The notes beneath the pieces are model-generated. The model had not been told where the DNA came from, did not search any database, and saw nothing but the letters and a program-made list of their open reading frames with translations. The position numbers and the translations under genes are program-made. 26,679 nt of DNA, from assembly GCA_025055055.1 (NCBI GenBank), contig JANWYX010000148.1, positions 1-26,679 of the forward strand, written 5' to 3'. Shown one piece after another: positions 24,128 to 26,679 of this stretch (positions within the stretch are counted from its first letter, which is position 1; every line of letters begins with the position of its first letter). Source of the stretch: Caldilinea sp. (lineage in GTDB: Bacteria; Chloroflexota; Anaerolineae; Caldilineales; Caldilineaceae).

Positions 24128-24630
24128 AAAGCACACTTCTGGATTTCTCGATATAATGAATAAGCCGCAAAAGGAGAGGTCAGCAGATAGATGATTGTCG
24201 GAAAGCCCAAAAAGACCAGATAAGGCCAGTTTTGTAACCATTGTGATAGCCCGTCAGGATCCGAAACGACAAACCAATTCAGGAATAAAGCGATGATTAC
24301 TGCCACTCCCACACCGACTAGCGAGCTGAGAAGCGGGGTAAGCTTACGAGATAGCAGGGCAAAAGTCATCCCAACCAGACATCCCGTTAAGGCACCCAAT
24401 ATAGTGGCGGGCAAACATCCAATAAACAATCCATAAACAGGAAATATGATTAAAGCGGTAATCAAATAGTTTATATCCAGCGCAGGATTTTGGTTAGATG
24501 GATCCGTATAATACCAAATCAATGGGAACAGAAAATTATAAAATAACGATAAATAAAAGCCAATCTTTGCTCCTTTTTTCATTCCCTTATGAGCTAAAAA
24601 CAAACAGTAGTTCTTAGGGACATTGTTCAT
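24124..24630 (-). CDS. Integral membrane protein, putative immunity to the preceding RHS tail
   Basis: 168 residues with four to five membrane helices (YLITALIIFPVYGLFIGCLP, SSLVGVGVAVIIALFLNWFV, LVFLGFPTIIYLL) and little else. Its ATG overlaps the stop of the RHS tail gene (ATGA), the typical toxin-immunity arrangement. The position, small size and AT-rich sequence support an immunity role; the sequence family is not recognised. A membrane location suggests the matching toxin acts on or from the membrane, or enters through it (inference). Confidence 0.6.
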   Translation of the reverse strand: MNNVPKNYCLFLAHKGMKKGAKIGFYLSLFYNFLFPLIWYYTDPSNQNPALDINYLITALIIFPVYGLFIGCLPATILGALTGCLVGMTFALLSRKLTPLLSSLVGVGVAVIIALFLNWFVVSDPDGLSQWLQNWPYLVFLGFPTIIYLLTSPFAAYSLYREIQKCAL

Positions 24631-25466
24631 TGTGGTTCGTTACGGTTGCGTATGAAAAAAGCTTCACGTCCCATCCAATCATACATATTCATGCCTGTGC
24701 TAAAGCGTGCTAGATCATTCGACAACTCTTCTTGTGAGAAATTTTGTAATTGAAACAAGATTTCATAAAGTTTCCCATTGCGCCAGTGATATCCTTCCAG
24801 GTTAGGAAATCTTTCCACTGAACCAGCTACATCAAAACTTCCTCTTTCGTTGGGAATAAAATAGAGCTCGCCTTCTGGTCCAGGTGCAAACAGACAACCA
24901 GGACCAGCACAGACAACCGAATAGGTGACATAAATCGTTCCATCATCAAATTGTTTGATTGTAAATTGATTGTGAGAATGGCGCGGTTGATGCTCGCCAC
25001 CCCCTAACCATGACTCAGAGGGGAATAGTTGGACAGTAGGGTGTACATTCTTTTTAGGATCCCTGATGAATTGTCCTGTTTCGGCATCGATCCAGAAATA
25101 AAAACGTGAACTTTGCCCGCTGGAATCGCTAGAAAAATTTCGATCATCACCCTCGTAAAGTATCAACCCTCCAGGAAAACCTTCAGATTTACTTGTGGGG
25201 ATGAAACCAGCGACGCAAATTGCATTTGCATATCTGTCTGGGGGCTTAGGACAGTGGCCGGTTGGATCGGTGTACTTGAGCGGATTGAAGCGCACGTACG
25301 CATAGCGATGGTAGTCCAGCGCATTGCCCGCCTCCGGCACGATTGTATCCGGCGAGAGGAAGTGACCCAACTCCGGGTCGTACCAACGGGCGTTGTAGAA
25401 GTACAGCCCCGGCGCCGCCTCCTCCCGCTGGCCGGTGAAGCGATAGGTGGTGGGCGTCGTCTTCAA
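24627..25466 (-). CDS. Displaced RHS C-terminal cassette with unassigned toxin-like tail
   Basis: 279 codons from TTG 25466. The first ~70 residues are the end of an RHS core (TTYRFTGQREEAAPGLYFYN, GHFLSPDTIVPEAGNAL, YHRYAYVRFNPLKYTDPTGH). The last ~205 residues are unique and AT-rich: YFWIDAETGQFIRDPKK, a His-rich GGGEHQPRHSHNQF, VVCAGPGCLF and WMGREAFFIRN. The core begins abruptly at 25461, with no upstream RHS sequence and no ribosome-binding site, so it is an orphan cassette that would need recombination into a full rhs gene to be delivered. The His-rich stretch could be a metal or nuclease site, but no family is recognised. A membrane-protein gene overlaps its 3' end. Confidence 0.65.
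   Translation of the reverse strand: MKTTPTTYRFTGQREEAAPGLYFYNARWYDPELGHFLSPDTIVPEAGNALDYHRYAYVRFNPLKYTDPTGHCPKPPDRYANAICVAGFIPTSKSEGFPGGLILYEGDDRNFSSDSSGQSSRFYFWIDAETGQFIRDPKKNVHPTVQLFPSESWLGGGEHQPRHSHNQFTIKQFDDGTIYVTYSVVCAGPGCLFAPGPEGELYFIPNERGSFDVAGSVERFPNLEGYHWRNGKLYEILFQLQNFSQEELSNDLARFSTGMNMYDWMGREAFFIRNRNEPQ
25264..25461. repeat. RHS core repeat, copy B
   Basis: 198 bp. Its right part (25317-25461) matches copy A at 23813-23957; its left part (25264-25337) matches copy C at 26606-26679 with 7 differences in 74. It ends sharply at 25461, where non-RHS sequence starts. Confidence 0.88.
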
Positions 25467-25526
25467 TCAATACAATAGTAAGTGATGCCAGCAATCAGTA
25501 GTGTATCCAACACTATTTTTAGGAAG

Positions 25527-25925
25527 CTATCTTCGCTTGCCTCCGAGGAATATTCTGACATATGTTATGCCCCAGAAAACTATCCCTGGCGCAGACATTG
25601 CTAACGTCATTGTAGGTGCAAATGTAGAGAAATTTGTTGACTTGCAGGCATTCGAAGATAGTGAAAAATTATCAAGAATCTGACAGCCCATCATAAATAC
25701 CACGCTAGAAAGCATACTCGCACAAAGTAGCGAAGCAAAGAAAAGTATATCGTACCACCACTGAAATGGACGCGAGGTGAACCAAATCCAGATCGACATC
25801 AGGATCCCTGCATAGAGAGCAAGGAAAATGGATAAAGATAGCGAAGCCATTGATAGCAAACCAACACCTACTGATAGTAGACATATCCTTCCCCAGGGAA
25901 GCGAGGTAAGTGACGCCCTAATCAT
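25527..25925 (-). CDS. Small membrane protein, putative immunity to the upstream RHS tail
   Basis: 132 residues with three to four hydrophobic segments (ICLLSVGVGLLSMASLSLSI, LYAGILMSIWIWF, DILFFASLLCASMLSSVVFM, IVFWGITYVRIFL). ATG 25925 overlaps the last codons of the RHS tail gene by 8 nt and has GAGGT 8 nt upstream inside that gene, so translation is coupled. The TTG at 25931 is a less likely start. No homolog is recognised; its position makes it a candidate immunity protein. It is followed by 60 bp of AT-rich sequence before the truncated core of the next cassette. Confidence 0.6.
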   Translation of the reverse strand: MIRASLTSLPWGRICLLSVGVGLLSMASLSLSIFLALYAGILMSIWIWFTSRPFQWWYDILFFASLLCASMLSSVVFMMGCQILDNFSLSSNACKSTNFSTFAPTMTLAMSAPGIVFWGITYVRIFLGGKRR

Positions 25926-26679
25926 GATCAACTACCTCAACTGTACCCTGGTTGATAGCTTCGATGAGAAGAGTTTCAACAGAAGAGTATCCACCCTGGG
26001 CAAAAGATCGAATCATCTTCTCCCAGAATTCTGCCTCCATGACGATAACACGCCCTTCGCTTCGGAAGACCCATTTGCCGGGTTCGTCGATATACTGCTC
26101 CCAGCGAACCATTGGAATGTCTGCCTTGCGGATAATCTGTTCAGCAGGCTCAGAAAGTATTCCAGAAGAACGGAAGATTTTACCAAGCACCCCTCCCGCA
26201 ACACCGCTAATCATTCCACCAGCACTATCGGTAACTATCTGCGTCGGGTCAAGAAATCCATTTTGAATGGCCATTTCAAGGATCGAAGTATTTGCTGCTT
26301 TACCTGCCCAGAAATTGTCATATGTTGCTTGCGCCACTGTGGCGGCTTGACCACCGACTGCACCTCCCACAGCACCAAATCCAAGTAATGTAAACAAGCC
26401 TGCACTCGGTGGGGCAAAAGCGAAAATTGCACCACTGACACCTTCTCCAATCCCAGAACCAGTGACTTCACCCCAGTCAATCTCATCCCAGTTCTTTTGC
26501 TCTATAAGGGTTTGCTTTGCGACATCTACGGCGACTCCGCCTGCTATTGCAGTACCCGCAATGACGCAAACGAGTGTATCGAGACCAAAAACGCAGTGCC
26601 CGCTGGGATCACTATACTTCAACGGATTGAAGCGCACGTACGCATAGCGATGGTAGTCGAGCGCATTGCCCGGCTCCGG
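25918..26679 (-). CDS. RHS C-terminal tail with Gly-rich hydrophobic pre-toxin and unassigned toxin-like end (5' part outside window)
   Basis: The frame is open to the right edge and continues the RHS core: PEPGNALDYHRYAYVRFNPL then KYSDPSGHC. After the GHC boundary about 225 unique residues follow. A Gly/Ala-rich, membrane-like region (VCVIAGTAIAGGVAVDVAK, GFGAVGGAVGGQAATVAQ, GGMISGVAGGVLGKIF) resembles the pre-toxin segments of polymorphic toxins. The last ~75 residues (VRWEQYIDEPGKWVFRSEG, EAEFWEKMIRSFAQGG) would be the effector. Whether the upstream sequence is a full rhs gene cannot be seen. The putative immunity gene overlaps its stop by 8 nt. Confidence 0.65.
   Translation of the reverse strand, partial: PEPGNALDYHRYAYVRFNPLKYSDPSGHCVFGLDTLVCVIAGTAIAGGVAVDVAKQTLIEQKNWDEIDWGEVTGSGIGEGVSGAIFAFAPPSAGLFTLLGFGAVGGAVGGQAATVAQATYDNFWAGKAANTSILEMAIQNGFLDPTQIVTDSAGGMISGVAGGVLGKIFRSSGILSEPAEQIIRKADIPMVRWEQYIDEPGKWVFRSEGRVIVMEAEFWEKMIRSFAQGGYSSVETLLIEAINQGTVEVVDHD
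26606..26679. repeat. RHS core repeat, copy C (cut by window edge)
   Basis: 74 bp aligned without a gap to 25264-25337, 7 differences, five of them at the tail-proximal end. The repeat most likely continues beyond the window. Confidence 0.85.

Noticed and set aside
23582..26679. CRISPR array or insertion sequence in the repeat-rich right end
   Set aside because: The repeats are long RHS core copies, not short regularly spaced units, and no transposase is present.

Overview
The window is GC-rich chromosomal DNA whose gene content fits the phylum Chloroflexota, probably the Caldilineae/Anaerolineae side. This is inferred from the mixture of secreted SH3-plus-glycosidase proteins, an M23-aminotransferase fusion, a lone PGI/PMI-like SIS protein and a GyrA with long disordered tails. 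No rRNA or tRNA gene was seen, so the placement is inference.

Layout. (1) 1-3371, plus strand: the 3' part of a fusion of an M23 peptidase-like domain and a class-III aminotransferase, then threonine synthase, ending in a hairpin terminator. (2) 3462-10153, minus strand: three consecutive genes for exported proteins that pair SH3b domains with a GH39-like clan GH-A glycosidase domain. Each has a different export device: a lipoprotein signal, a cleavable signal peptide, or a membrane anchor plus a GH18-like domain. (3) 10439-12668, plus strand: a membrane-anchored helical-repeat protein, read from what looks like a leaderless mRNA, and a protein resembling the C-terminal half of bifunctional phosphoglucose/phosphomannose isomerase but lacking the catalytic Glu. 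(4) 12669-13536: a control region with a near-consensus promoter, a cluster of GTTAATC/GATTAACG repeats, an intrinsic terminator about 225 nt downstream of the predicted transcription start, a tiny SWIM zinc-finger gene, a second terminator and another promoter. (5) 13537-19361, plus strand: a probable operon of a UPF0104/LPG-synthase-type flippase, UDP-glucose 6-dehydrogenase, an active/inactive M16 protease pair, AcpS and CutA. (6) 19474-23581, plus strand: gyrA and a Schlafen/AlbA-type ATP-binding regulator one base apart. (7) 23582-26679, minus strand: an accessory island of RHS C-terminal cassettes. Two variable tails (putative toxins) are each followed by an overlapping small membrane-protein gene (putative immunity), and a third RHS core fragment has no tail. 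Copies of RHS core DNA separate the modules. The unique parts are clearly more AT-rich than the rest of the window.

The two most interesting items are the displaced RHS toxin/immunity array at the right end, with two polymorphic tails I cannot assign to a known toxin family, and the promoter-operator-terminator leader in front of the SWIM gene, which looks like an attenuator or a small RNA gene.
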